Notes: generated from the letters alone by a model not told the origin. 64,000 nucleotides of DNA from Eretmocerus hayati (GCA_029851415.1 CM056743.1:21862905-21926904); one strand, 5' to 3'. Counted from the stretch's first letter, positions 22,195 through 33,738 are shown. A program made the numbers and translations.

Positions 22195-23280
22195 GCCGAG
22201 ATCGTTCATCAAATTTTACGTCGACAACACAGTTTTGGAGAATTTCGGTATCTTCTAGGGAGCTACAAAAACCCTAAATTTTCTAGAATTCCCTAGTCGA
22301 GGTATTCTTGTCCTAGACCAAAATGGTTACTAGAAGTTAAAACTAAGGGTAGGGTTGAAATTCTATGTCAATATTCGCGTCAAAAAAGTAATTTTTGAGA
22401 AGTTTTGGCGATGCTAGGAGCCAGGAATAAGAGGCAAAGCGAAAATCATCAGGAATATCACTAAAATCACAATGCATCGATCGGAGCCCGATATGTGTGA
22501 TCTTTAGCTTGCGTAGTATTTTTTTCAACTTCCCAGCATTATTGGAAGTTCTCAGCAAATACGTGTATGATGTGAATTTTGACGTAAAATTTGATTCCGC
22601 CCTTAGTTTTGACTTTTGACCTAATTGAGCCACACACTGAGAATATGATATTGCCGTCAGCACAATACGGCTGTAGTGTTACGTGGTATTGCCGTCAGAC
22701 CAATACCGGATTGGCACCACAGCCAAATGATTTTGTTATTGCACGCGAATAACCTAAGAATCTTTCGATTATATTTGTCCCTCAACCGGTATTATTCTGT
22801 GCAGAGAATTGGTAGCTTTCGTGGCAAAATAGCCGTAATGTCACTGTGAACTGTGAATCCATCAAGTATCAGAGCATTTGAAATATATGAGTCACGTTTA
22901 TTCATTCTGGCAGTAATACCAGACTGCCAAACCGATCTGATGGATAGATGCGATGACAAAATCGGTAATGCTTTCCTGGCTCTACCACTTTTTGGTCGTA
23001 CGGCAAAACGTAAGGCCGTACGACCAAAATTTTTTTCTCAGTGCAATTCTGGTCAAGGACGATATTACCCTGTCAAGGGAATTTAATCACATCTAGGGGG
23101 TTTTTTAGTTTCTTAAAGGGCACAAAAGTTCTAGAAAAATATAATTTTACGTGAAATTTAATGGCAAAGACGACTCCACTCTCAGCTTTGCTTTGGAACG
23201 CCACAATTTTCTTCTAAAACGCAAATTCTCATGCCTAGGTATTGTTATTACCCATGGATTTGCCCATAACTTAAAAAAGT
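22195..23280. repeat. Dispersed palindromic repeat, copy 2, interrupted
   Basis: Shares with 8930-9830 the blocks CAAATTTTACGTC, GATGCTAGGAGCC, AGTTTTGACCTAAT-like, TCTAGAAAAATA and CATGCCTAGGTATT, in the same order. It is split by the insertion at 22635-23043. Confidence 0.6.
22635..23043. mobile_element. MITE with CACTGAGAA termini, nested
   Basis: Begins CACTGAGAA and ends TTCTCAGTG. It is absent from the equivalent place in copy 1 (about 9575-9590). The flank CA on both sides fits a 2-bp duplication. The 409-bp interior has repeated TTGCCGTCAG and inverted GGCCGTACGACC blocks and no gene. Confidence 0.65.
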
Positions 23281-23579
23281 GGCCAGAGGAAGGTGCGATG
23301 CTGTTCTGAGTTTGGATTCGTATTGAGCAGCTAAAAATACGTTGGTAATGATTTCCCCTTTTTTGATCAGATTTTTTTTTCTTTGGGCCCGTATTATGTA
23401 TAAACAATAAAGAAAACCATGAAATAGTATCCTTTGTCAAGATAAACACACAAATGTAGCCAAAATTAGCAAGCTCTCTTGAAGTTAGTAAACGTATTAC
23501 AAAGTGAGCGGACGATAAGGGCTGTTTGAGGGGTACGTATAGCATCAGGATAGCTTTCGCCCTGCACAGGACCAAAGCG

Positions 23580-24428
23580 TGGGGTTTCTATAGCGCGCGG
23601 GACGATTTCCCGCTCGATCGATACTATACACCCCCTGCGCCGGCACAGCTTTAACACACACATCTAGAGAAATCTCTACAGGCATGTAAGGATATATATA
23701 CACATGAAGCTCAACTTTATACCATCTATATATACCGGCGCGCAGCTTGCACCGTCAAAAACCCCCTTCTACCCCACCACCCCCTATCTACGTTCATATC
23801 AGAGAGCGTATACTATACTACGACTACGAACGATCCGCGGTCACTATCGCACGCCGGTTATCGGCCAGCTGCCCCTCTATATAGTATATAGTATACGTAT
23901 GCCGGTAGAATTGCATAGCCTATACTCCCCCCTTTTAGATTCACCCACACAACGATAAAAAACCCCCCTCGCAAGGGGTTTACTCTGCTGATGCTTCGAG
24001 CAAATGCGCAAGTGCATCCGCACTATAATACTTACGGTGGGTATGAGTCAGTTCAGTTACGATCTGGAACTGGTTGGCGTTGGGAGTCGGCTGCCGGGAG
24101 TTAAGAAAACCCCGCGTAAAAATTTGAGGTTATGTCGGTACAAAACCCTCGTTCCCGCGTTCGACAATTCGGATGACGCGCGTATTATATTAGTCATCGT
24201 GTTTTCTAAGTGTGAACAAAATGGAGTATACTTACTATAGTGTACGTACTACGTTGAAAGGGTTGAAAAAGAAAATGGAGGAAAAGTGACATATACTTAT
24301 ATATATGTTGGAGCAAGAGAGAAAGAGGTGATTGGGCGCGGGCAAAGTGCAAAATGGCCTGCTGCCGCTTTCACCGGTGTCAGTCTTGTGGCCCGGGTCG
24401 GCCCTGGAGTATAAAAGGGTTATTTGGG
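23580..24428 (+). promoter_or_regulatory. Probable promoter region of the 24.4-kb first exon
   Basis: Runs of TATATA (23693-23702, 24296-24306), GC-richer patches and GAGAGAAAGAG near 24313 precede a signal-peptide exon. TATAAAAGGG at about 24410-24419 looks like a TATA box, but it is only about 10-20 bp from the first ATG. Either the TATATA near 24300 is used, or translation starts at the next ATG. Confidence 0.4.
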
Positions 24429-24507
24429 ATGCGTTTACTCCTGATGATGACGGCGATGGTGATGCTGATAAACACGGATAACGTGATAGCTGCAAAGAAT
24501 GATCATC
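24429..24507 (+). CDS. Signal-peptide first exon, probable alternative start of the CUB/LDLa gene
   Basis: Starts MRLLLMMTAMVMLIN and ends VIAAKNDH plus one base, followed by donor GTAAGT. The text is a typical signal peptide with a likely cut after IAA. The exon end is phase 1. The exon at 44545-44671 also encodes RLLLM, then a Thr/Met-rich hydrophobic run, then AAKNED, in phase 1. At DNA level both share CTCCTGATG followed by ACG/CGA triplets and GATGCT. Joined to the CUB exon at 58701, either yields a Leu codon. I infer duplicated alternative first exons about 20 kb apart. Alternatively it starts a separate gene whose other exons I have not found. Confidence 0.5.
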
Positions 24508-25463
24508 GTAAGTAGTTATTTTCTCTGTAGTGGGTTTCGGGTTTTCGATGAGGGTTTTTGGAGTGGGGGTTTCGCGGTCATTGCGCTCTCGAGGGTTCTC
24601 TGCAAAGTCTATAGTTTCTAATTGCGACTCTCATTTTTTATTTGAAACCCTATGGTCTCATCGATCTTATTGGTTATAACTCTTGTAATTAATTTTACTT
24701 GTTGAAGATGGATTGATTAAAATGATTACTTTGAGGATATTTAAGGTTCTTATTGGTATCTCGAAGTCGATGATCGATATTATTGATTCGATATATCGAT
24801 CCAAGTGGGATTCAGCCAATACTGCGATTAGAGACCCTCTGCGATGGTAGGGAAGAACCAAATTGGATTGAAGATGATCAATGTATCGTAAAGTTTTCTG
24901 CAATCTTGCAAACTGGCATGCAGCTTGACAAAGTTTACTGTGGACCGAAACTGCTATTAACAGAGATATTAGCCACAGATGCTGCACTGTTATTGCCCCT
25001 CTTCGCAACTTTTCGGTCGGCAAGAAGTTTTCGAGAGTATATAACACCCGTACTGCACGGTGTCGCTTTTGCGCGATACGTATAATATCGCATCACTCCC
25101 ACCACCCTCTCTCTTGCATTTTATCAATGGCTTTGGGTGTTGAAGTTGGACGTCAATATACTGATTTCTGATTTTTGTAATGTGAACTTTACTGATAGCT
25201 TTATGATGGAACATCATTATAACTTGGTTAATTTATTCGTCTGTGATGTAGAAACTGTCTGTATTCGAATTTTATTTCAATATTCTTCAACATCCTTACG
25301 AAAAAAATTGTGAACTGGAATATGGCTTGGCTTACTTTTAATGACGTCTTATTTTCAATGCAATCACTGGTCTCCCCTTGCCACCACAAGAAGTATTCTA
25401 CAATGTAGAAGGGAAAAGTTCTGTAAAAAAAAATTGGACAGCGAAAAATGAATGAAGATGAAC

Positions 25464-25469
25464 TTTATT
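25464..25469 (-). terminator. Poly(A) signal AATAAA
   Basis: AATAAA on the minus strand about 100 bp beyond the stop at 25566 of the possible small gene. Confidence 0.4.
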
Positions 25470-25565
25470 CACATCTCACGTCTGGACATCACACAATTTG
25501 AGTTTTTCTCGAACTCGGCTTTCAAGTGTTCAATGTCGAGGACAACAGATTTTGAATCTTGATTT

Positions 25566-26204
25566 TCATTGTTTTCGATGATTTGGTCTATGGTGAAATC
25601 TTGTCGTGCAATCATCGGAATTGATACATTTCAATTGCAGCCCTGAAAAATAGGATTTCTTAGAGTATTTAAGGTCGGAAAGTCAAGTTTTTAACGGTAT
25701 ACACGTATTTGCAATTTTTGAGCCTCAGAGAAGGGTATGTGTGCTCAAAACACAATAGTAGGTTATCTAAGTATTGAAAATTTTAAGACGTGGTTTAGTT
25801 TTTCTTCGGAAAATATTCCTAACCACGAAGTATGTACAAATAGGTCACTAAGATTTTCATTCATTCTGAATCTTTCCTTAAGAGCAAATTTTGAAAATGA
25901 TATCTTATTTTCATAACGAAACACAACATTTATATGCAAGAAAAATATAACCTTAGCGATTGAACTTACTTTTATGAGAGATATGATTAAATGGCAATAA
26001 TCAGGGGAGCTACTCACGAGGAAAAAAAATCAAACATATCATAATCAGAGAAATTTGCAGATATGATTCATAAGAGATTCTTTAGTATTCGATCAATTAT
26101 TATTTGAGATAATATTTACTTTTCATTTCACGACAACAGTAAGAGAAACAGCAGCAGATACCAAAGCCACACAAAAGTGCTGTCAAATCAATAAGGACCA
26201 GCAT
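25566..26204 (-). CDS. Possible two-exon gene for a small Cys-rich membrane peptide
   Basis: Exon 26204-26120 starts MLVLIDLTALLCGFG and continues ICCCFSYCCREMK, a hydrophobic segment followed by six Cys and a basic end, as in a short single-pass membrane peptide. It ends phase 1 at donor GTAAAT. An exon from 25642, after a TTTTTCAG acceptor, accepts phase 1 and adds about 24 residues (RLQLKCINSDDC...) to a TGA at 25568-25566, giving about 53 aa. A frame 24 codons longer is open upstream of the ATG, so the start is uncertain. No family recognised. Intermediate exons I tried in 25.76-26.06 kb break the frame. Confidence 0.3.
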
Positions 26205-26856
26205 TGCGTAAACTTGTGATATACTCGAATGGGTTATATCCAGTCGATGTCCTATATTTTGATTACGTTTTTTCACTCACGATTTTCTAGCAGAAAAATC
26301 ACTATAGCATGTTTCTATACACACGATGTAAAAAGCTGTTGTTCGATGTTTGAAAATAGTTGTACCTCACTGAAGTTGGCTCATCTACGTCGGTTTTGAC
26401 TATGCTTATCACCAATCATTATCATGATTAATGAATGTTTGCATGAAAAATTGATCGACTTTCTGTGAAAATCTCATATTATAATTTTTATTTGATCCAC
26501 TCTTGTTAGAGCGCAATAACCAAGAATCGTATAATTGAATTGCTCTCGAATGCAATGACACTTGTGATAAAATTATCACTCTCGTGGCTAACCCAGATTT
26601 TGAGAGGTAAAACAGGTGTGCAATTGTAATGAGAGAAATTCACAAATTAAGAATGAAATTTCAGTTGTGACCTAAAATCCGTATTTTTCGATTAATCCAC
26701 CACCGAGCCTGTAACATTTTGCTGATGGCACATGGTTTATTGATTTTGAATCTAGACGGTCTATAAACTTAGGGTACACGTTTTTTGTTCGTCGAGAATC
26801 AGTATACCCAACAAAATTCTATTGAATTTCTATGATTATATATTTTTTTCACTTAA

Positions 26857-27768
26857 CACGTTCACTGCGAAGCCGAAATCGCGATTCCGGTCTAGATTGC
26901 GAGAGAGTACAAATGCGCGTTTGAGCAGTTACGGGAGCCAAACCTTTTGGAAAATCTCCAGTTTGACGTCTATTAATAGTATTTCCATGAAATTGAGTGG
27001 GACCCATCGCACACAGAGTTGGCAACCATCTTCCTGTGCGGCGGGTCCCACCGGTGGGGCCCAAAAAATTTTCTCTATGATATGAAGAATATTAATTCAT
27101 GAGGATGATCAGTAGTATCAATACAATCATCAAATTCAATGTTATGAGCCTCTAAGGGAACTTGTGCTCCAATATCTGTTCCACCCAGAGAATAATGTTT
27201 GATCATGGTTGTAGCGTGCTTCAGCATTGCTGAGCCTGATCTTGAGCTGCGGTTCATTCGCGTTCTTCAAATCATTTCAAGCATGAGAAGTGATAGATTC
27301 GACCCGATCATCTTTTTTTATATCTTTAATGCCAAGAGTTTTACAGTGCATGACAATACGCATATGACAGAGCAAAGGCTTTTGATTTAGCAGAAAGTTT
27401 TGTCCGCGCGTAAATGGGAGATTACTCAAGTGGAGTTCGATAATTTCCAACGTGTTTGGGCTCTATTTGTAGAACTTAAAATAAGCTTCCAAATGAGCTA
27501 AGATACGTTGGAAATTAACGAATCCAACGTAAGAAGTCTGCTGATAATCGCTTAATTTTATGTAATCAATGAATAAATTGCGTAAAAAACTGGAAAAATC
27601 AGCGAAATCGAGTCCAGTACCGAAACTGTTGTGCACACATGTTCAATATAACATAAACAATGAGAAACCACCACGATATAAGCCATTGAATATGTCTCCG
27701 TTGTTTAGTGGAAGCTGCAACTCAGTAAAAAGTGGGCCCCACGGGTGGGGCCCATCGCAGTGAACGTG
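26857..27768. mobile_element. TTAA-flanked, piggyBac-like non-autonomous element
   Basis: The termini are CACGTTCACTGCGA and its inverse TCGCAGTGAACGTG, with TTAA at 26853-26856 and 27769-27772. Subterminal GGTCCCACCGGTGGGGCCC and GGGCCCCACGGGTGGGGCCC are near-palindromes. A weak trace (MRSDRFDPIIFFYIF near 27285-27330) resembles the piggyBac transposase motif around MSRxRFxxIxxxxHF, but no open gene survives. It lies between the two small gene regions and does not interrupt a predicted exon. Confidence 0.75.
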
Positions 27769-28007
27769 TTAATGTCGAGGTATAATCGATGAAGTACCAT
27801 ACTACGAGTTTATTCCGTAACTTAAACACTTCATTTTATTTACATTTTCTTAAGCTTACATAGAAATAGTAATTGAACTGCTAATAATACAATGTTCAAA
27901 AAGTGGTGAATTTGTTCTGCAACTCATTTTTGATCCGCTGCAAGCAATATCCAAATACTTATTCTTATACTTAGCAATTTTCATCTTCTCATTCATTATA
28001 TGATTGA

Positions 28008-28013
28008 TTTATT
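28008..28013 (-). terminator. Poly(A) signal AATAAA of the metalloproteinase gene
   Basis: AATAAA on the minus strand about 100 bp past the stop codon at 28110-28112. Confidence 0.5.
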
Positions 28014-28109
28014 ATTGATATACAGAGAGCTCGTGAAGAATAAATCAATCAAGAAATAGAACTTTGGATAGATTCATATCATCTTAGATCAATACTATAT
28101 TCTGATAAA

Positions 28110-31100
28110 TCAATTCCTTCTGGTATATTTAGTACATTCAGAAGCTGTTGACCTGGAAAGATTGAGAATAGTAAAATTGATCTTGTTAGACTTATACTCT
28201 CATTGCCCGAATGAATAATTTTGATATTCATTGATATTTTAAAATAAGCGACTTACCCGGCAAATATTTTTAGACGTTTTTCACTGCATTCAGACCATAT
28301 AAATCGATCCACCCAAGGTACAAATGGTGCCATAATTGTTGCAACTCCTGGTGATGGAAGATAATCGCAATCTTTTGATGATGCGGTCTTGTCATGTGGC
28401 AAACTAAGCCTATTAATTAGCAGAAAAATATTTTTTCATTATCTTCTAAACAACATCAATGTCCTCTAACTTTTTTATTCATATAGAAATGATACTTACA
28501 AATGTCCTAATTCATGAGCACCTGTGTTGACTCCAAAATAAGTTGTGTCATCACCCACAAAAGCGACGTTGTTGTATTTATCACATATTTTTCCCAAGAA
28601 AGCTTGGCCTTTTGAAAAAAAGACAATTTCATGTTACAATAATAAATAATTTTGGAGAATTTTAGAATCGTAGGGATCGAAAAATTACCTGCAATCGATC
28701 CTGCGTTCAAACTAGAAATGATAAAAAATTATATAAGTCATTGAACAGGTATGATATGGAATTCAAAATCATATTAAGAAAGATTAAAAATTTCTTACTT
28801 GGTCATGACGATAACGGAGTCGTAGTTTTTAAAATTGACTTCGTTATTAAAATCCATTCTAAAATAGTCAGCTCCAAGATTCAACATTTTATGAGAGCTC
28901 AATTTTACTCCTTCATCGGTATTGTTACAAGAATCATGGATGAATCTCAAAGCAGTCGGATCCTAGTACATATGAAAATATTTCATTCAGTTTCAATTTC
29001 AACAGATTTTCAGTATTAAAATGACTTGAGAAACTTCGATTTTTGCCTATTTGGGAAGAGTTTCAATAATTCATGTAAAGATTATAAAATTTTTACCTGT
29101 TGTATGATGATGCCAGTAATCATAATTTTTATTTCGAGAGAAGTAATTCTACTGTATTTCAAATTGATAGCATTCCATAGAGTTGAAATGTATCTGACTG
29201 TTTCCGTAATGTTATTTCCTAGAGCTCTGTAAGGATAGCATAAATTAAAGTATATTAGTGCGTATAGTTCTTTTGAATTGATTATCATGTAATCTTGATG
29301 AATAATTATGAAGGTTTTACTTGAAATAGTTATATTCTACGACCACTAGGAGCTTTGGATACATTATACTCAATGGTTCTGCCAATTTTTCATACGCATA
29401 GTTGGGTGTTTCTGTAAAAAATGTGAATCAAAATTTATGAATTGCTTAATGAAATCACTTGATATACTACTGCATTTTGATAAGAAAAATTTCTATACTC
29501 GAATCATGAATGATGTCATTCTCATTGGCGCCGAAATTAGCGTAATTATTTACACTATTCTTTCTCGGAGTCCACCATTTTTCTAATTCTGAACGTACTC
29601 TTTTTGCATTCTTCGACTCTCCAAATAAACCATCCTGTTTTGAATTATTCAAAAGTACATTATTGTTATCATTTATTGTCTGGAAATTAGTGCTTATCAC
29701 ACTATGAATACGATAATGATGCTACCAAAAATAGTACGAATGGTAATAATGATGAGTGAGTATTAATTTTATGAAAAAGTATATGGAGACTTACATAGTA
29801 AATGTAATTGTCTTTGTAATAAGCCCAGAGCACTGCAGATTTGTTAGTATCCTGATAAAAAAGACCATTCAAGCCAATATTTTCCTGTAAAATCACAGAT
29901 GTTTGAGATCATATTGTGTCTCGCAGTCGAGATATCAAAAAAGTAATCTACTCTTACCGGATGAATTTGATCATATGAACGAAATGAAGGTTTTCTGTAA
30001 TCAGTTTTTACAGTCCAAATAGGGATTCCTTTTGGTGCTACATCATGTTCTATTGGAGAGAGATGTAGTCTATGTTTTTCTCCGTCTAATTGAAATTCAA
30101 CTGTGCGAATTTCTCGTTTTGATCTTTTACTCTGTGATTCAACAGATGATTCCTGTTGATCTGTAAAGAATTTTATACTTTTTGAGGAGTGATTTGAGCA
30201 GTATTATTTGTTTTTTTTAGCAAAAGAATTTGAAAAATGTCGATTTTTCAGAAGAAATGTTGGTACCAGTTATACGTGCTTTACCTACAAATATTGTGGG
30301 CTTCAGAATAGAAAAAGATGACGATGAAAGTAATAAGGTAATTGTAATCATTTGATACTCACGAGAAATGTTGAAAGATAGGGCCTTCGGCAGAGGATCC
30401 GGTAAAATCTGAATAATGTGATAAATTTTCTACATAATTTTACTTATGAAACCAGGTTGGTGATGGTAAATTATTTGAAATGGTTTTAGGGATACATTTC
30501 AAGTGGCAACATTGATTCCACTTCGTACACTGGAAATGGAGTGATCAAGTTGAAAAATTTATGCAATACGATAGTTGAATAGATGTATGGTGCCTTTTGA
30601 GTAACACACTATCAATCAAAAAATATTTTACACTCTCTTTTCAATGATTTCAGGCTAAGACTGTATGCGTTAGTTCTAGATTTTTATTCGATCGGTTCAG
30701 AATTTTGGGGGATGATTTTATTGATGATAACTTTTTGAAATAAATTTAACGAAATTTTTAAGAATGGAGGTACATTTGTATGAACTCAAAGCAATTATCA
30801 CAAAAAGATCATAGATTGAAATAAGGTCAGTGTACCCAACTTGCCCCCATTAAACCATTTTCTTAATAACTTTGCCCCATCTCCATATTTTCTAACGTAC
30901 CTTAGCTCATTTCAAAGCTTGTCTCAAGGCCTTGAAAATAAGTTAAAGTATATTCAATTTGAATCAACTGGAGCCAAACTGTTTGAATTCTCCCAAAAAG
31001 TGATTTTTGAGAGTTTACAAAAGTGTGTACCCAACTTGCCCCCATTAAGCCTTTTTCTTAATAACTTTGGTTTACTTTAACGATTTTCAACGTGCTTCAG

Positions 31101-32319
31101 CTCATTTTGAAGCTTATTCAAAGACCTTCAAAATGCACCAAACTACGTCCGATTTGGATCAATTGAAGCCGAACTGTCTCAATTCTTCCGAAATAAATGA
31201 TGGAAATCGACGATATAGTACATTACGCGACAAGGGCCGAAAGTGACCCATCGCGGCCCGGGTAGGTTGCCGCACGAGCCGGCAGGCGAGGGCGGCATAC
31301 CCGCGGCCGCGATGGGTTATTTTTGGCCCGAGGTGCGTACACTATTTTTCGGTGACACTTGTATCGAAATTCTATGCTTTCCGACGCGATGTCGGGGCAA
31401 AATGCCGCTCCGCCGTACAGGTTAGAAAACGTCGGAGCATGCAATGTAGTGGCCCGAGGGCGCAGCCCGAGGGCTACTGCGCATGCTCACTCGTTTTCTA
31501 GCCTGGGCGGCATTGCGGCATTTTCTGCCCCGGGATCGGGGCGGAAACCATAGGCTTTCGATGCCAGTGTGCCGAAAAAGTGTTTTTATCGCCGTGCACG
31601 CACATTTGGAGCTTTTCGGTGGTTCGGAACACTATTTCTGACCCATTTTGACGTGATAAACACGTTCTGAGTGGTAAGAAAAGTCGTTCTGCACGCCCTT
31701 TCGAGATAAACATATGGGGGCATGTTAGGTACAATCCGATGCTGGCATCCTTGTTTACGAATCGTTTCCGTGTTTTGCACATAAAACAGCTCCATATTCA
31801 AATTTTGAAACTTCGAAAAATGGATTCTGAAGGTCTTGGAACAAGAAATCGAATGCGCTAAGGTACGTCAAAATTGGTTGAACTCAAAGAATTTGGCACC
31901 GATTTTACCGAAGGCGATTCCCTCGGTGCTTTCTTAGCTAAGCAATCACGAAAAATAGAAAGATCACTTTAGATTTTCTGGAGCACGCAAGAATGATTCG
32001 AATTCGACGCAAACTACTTACTACCTCATAATTCAACATAACAAACGTGAAAAAAATTGCCGGGAGGCCAAGGAGTGCCCATCCCCGAGATCGGCGTATG
32101 GGGGCAAGTTGGGTACAGAGGCAAGATACTAAAGTGGTCTTTCAAAAATTGGAAATACACTTATACCTCTCTAGTCTGGATCTATTATATATTTATTCAA
32201 GAGTATCAACAATGTTTAATGTCAAAAGACGAGTGCATTAACTAACTTACCTCTAAATTTGGCAAGATATGTGCCGTTCCGGCAAATGCGCAAAGCGAGA
32301 CAACAAAAATTTTGAACAT
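28110..32319 (-). CDS. Secreted M12B (reprolysin) metalloproteinase, venom-type, 12 exons
   Basis: Zinc endopeptidase acting outside the cell. Exons (minus): 32319-32251, 30408-30363, 30160-29958, 29884-29795, 29721-29499, 29411-29321, 29226-29097, 28962-28799, 28711-28689, 28608-28500, 28409-28257, 28152-28110. All junctions keep frame and total 1344 nt, giving 447 aa. A signal peptide (MFKIFVVSLCAFAGTA) is followed by a propeptide with a KRSKR basic site at residues 50-54. The catalytic domain begins about residue 227. The zinc motif HELGHLLSLPHD is at 378-389 and the Met-turn (ATIMAP, Met409) follows. There is no disintegrin or Cys-rich domain, as in short parasitoid-wasp venom metalloproteinases. 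Odd: the usual Gly at position 8 of the motif (HExxHxxG) is Ser385. The exon-5 donor (GTATAG) was chosen to keep frame. A venom role is inferred from architecture only. Confidence 0.85.
30831..32116. mobile_element. Inverted-repeat element in intron 1 of the metalloproteinase gene
   Basis: The left end TGTACCCAACTTGCCCCCAT at 30831 is mirrored exactly at 32097-32116. The left end, with about 190 bp of following sequence, is repeated directly at about 31024. GC-rich hairpins (31216-31582) sit inside. No transposase frame. A worn relative lies near 45961-46275. Confidence 0.6.
31216..31582. repeat. Two GC-rich hairpins
   Basis: Hairpin a (31216-31344) begins TAGTACATTACGCG and ends GCGTACACTA, with mirrored ACCCATCGCGGCC blocks. 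Hairpin b (31340-31582) pairs arms of about 110-120 bp including TTAGAAAACG, GAGCATGC and GGCATTTT-type blocks; its loop is near 31458. Local GC is far above the surroundings. Confidence 0.75.
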
Positions 32320-32364
32320 TTTGTGGGTAGAGTTTCGTGATACTTACCGGCCAGTATCTGTGAG

Positions 32365-32370
32365 TTTATA
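32365..32370 (-). promoter_or_regulatory. TATA box of the metalloproteinase gene
   Basis: TATAAA on the minus strand, 46 bp upstream of the start codon. Transcription would begin near 32340, giving a leader of about 20 nt. Confidence 0.5.
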
Positions 32371-33591
32371 AGATTTTTTGGACCTTTTCATCCTTTTGAT
32401 TTTGTATTTCCAAGATTGCACTTGAAAATACAACGTATGTGAAATGTCGTCACAATTGATAATCGGTAGACTCATCTTGAGACCTTTACTTTTGTTATGC
32501 AGAACTTTTTAGTTGTTTTCATGTCATTTGTTTCTTTTGTGGTTCGATTGATTCATCGATCTTTGACTTGCATACAATACATCGACAGCATATGAAGTTG
32601 GTTCATTTTTATGAAACAGTTGAATAACTTTTGCGTACTACGGGACATTTTTTTGATGTTTAGAATCATAACAAACAATATTTGTACGTAAGAGTGACAC
32701 AAAATTGAAATAATGGTTGCGCTTGCACGTGGCTGTTATGACGTATGATGTTTTTGCGTTCATTGAACTCTTATGCATTCTGACATTTGATATACAAAAT
32801 AAATGGCAAGCTCTATACGATCATATCGGTCAAATTGATATCCTTCTGACAGGTATTTGAATAATGTGATCACTTTTAGATTATTTAATACTTCAGACTA
32901 GCGTTATTGACTTACTCGCTATTCGGCTCGTTCGGCTTGTAAACGTTTTTGTTGAGTCAGAGGTCCCTGAAATGTTATTTTAGCTCAATGATGGTATTTC
33001 TAAAATTATGATCGATGATCAATTCAAGGTGTCAAAAATAAATTTCTCATGAAGTTCGCAAAGACGATGTTAATATTTGCCTGATGCTAGTGGATGTACA
33101 ATTTTACAAAATTCAGATTAACTGCTCTAAGTTTTCGAAAGGGTTCAATTGAACATATTAAAGTCTTGAACAGTACTTCGAGATTTTTTTGGAGAATAGT
33201 CAATGTATTGAGAAAATGTACAGAGCTAAACCATAACATACCAAAACAGACCGTTATGAAATAGCTTCAAACCGCACTAAACCGAACAAAATTGTCCTAG
33301 ACCGAAACAGACCGAAGAAGATCAAACTAGACCTAATTAGATAGAACCAGAATTAGATGAATCTAGACCTAATTACTTCAAATTAGGCCGACGTTGACCC
33401 AATTACACCGAATTGAACATAGTTACGCCTAACTACGTCGAACTTGACCGGATCAAACCGGACTAGATCCAATTATGGGCCTGACCGAATCAGACTGAAC
33501 AACACCAAACTAGACCTAATTAGACCGGACTAGACAAAATTCCATCGACCAAGACCTAATAACAACGAATCGGACCTAGGTAAACTCGGGA

Positions 33592-33738
33592 AGAAGGTGA
33601 ACTGCAGTGGTTGTGGGGGTCAGTGACCGATCGAGATCTTCCGTCTCGTTCGAACTCGTGCCATGACCCATTGAGTGCGAGAGAAACGGAAGATCTCGAA
33701 CTAACACTGACCGTCACAGCCACTGCAGTTCACCTTCC
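33592..33738. repeat. Foldback repeat inside the 10-bp array
   Basis: GAAGGTGAACTGCAGTGG at the left is mirrored by CCACTGCAGTTCACCTTC at the right. Arms of about 66 bp include GAGATCTTCCGT / ACGGAAGATCTC. Confidence 0.85.

Noticed and set aside
23147..23575. 142-codon minus-strand frame
   Set aside because: Crosses the end of the dispersed palindromic repeat and shows no family text.
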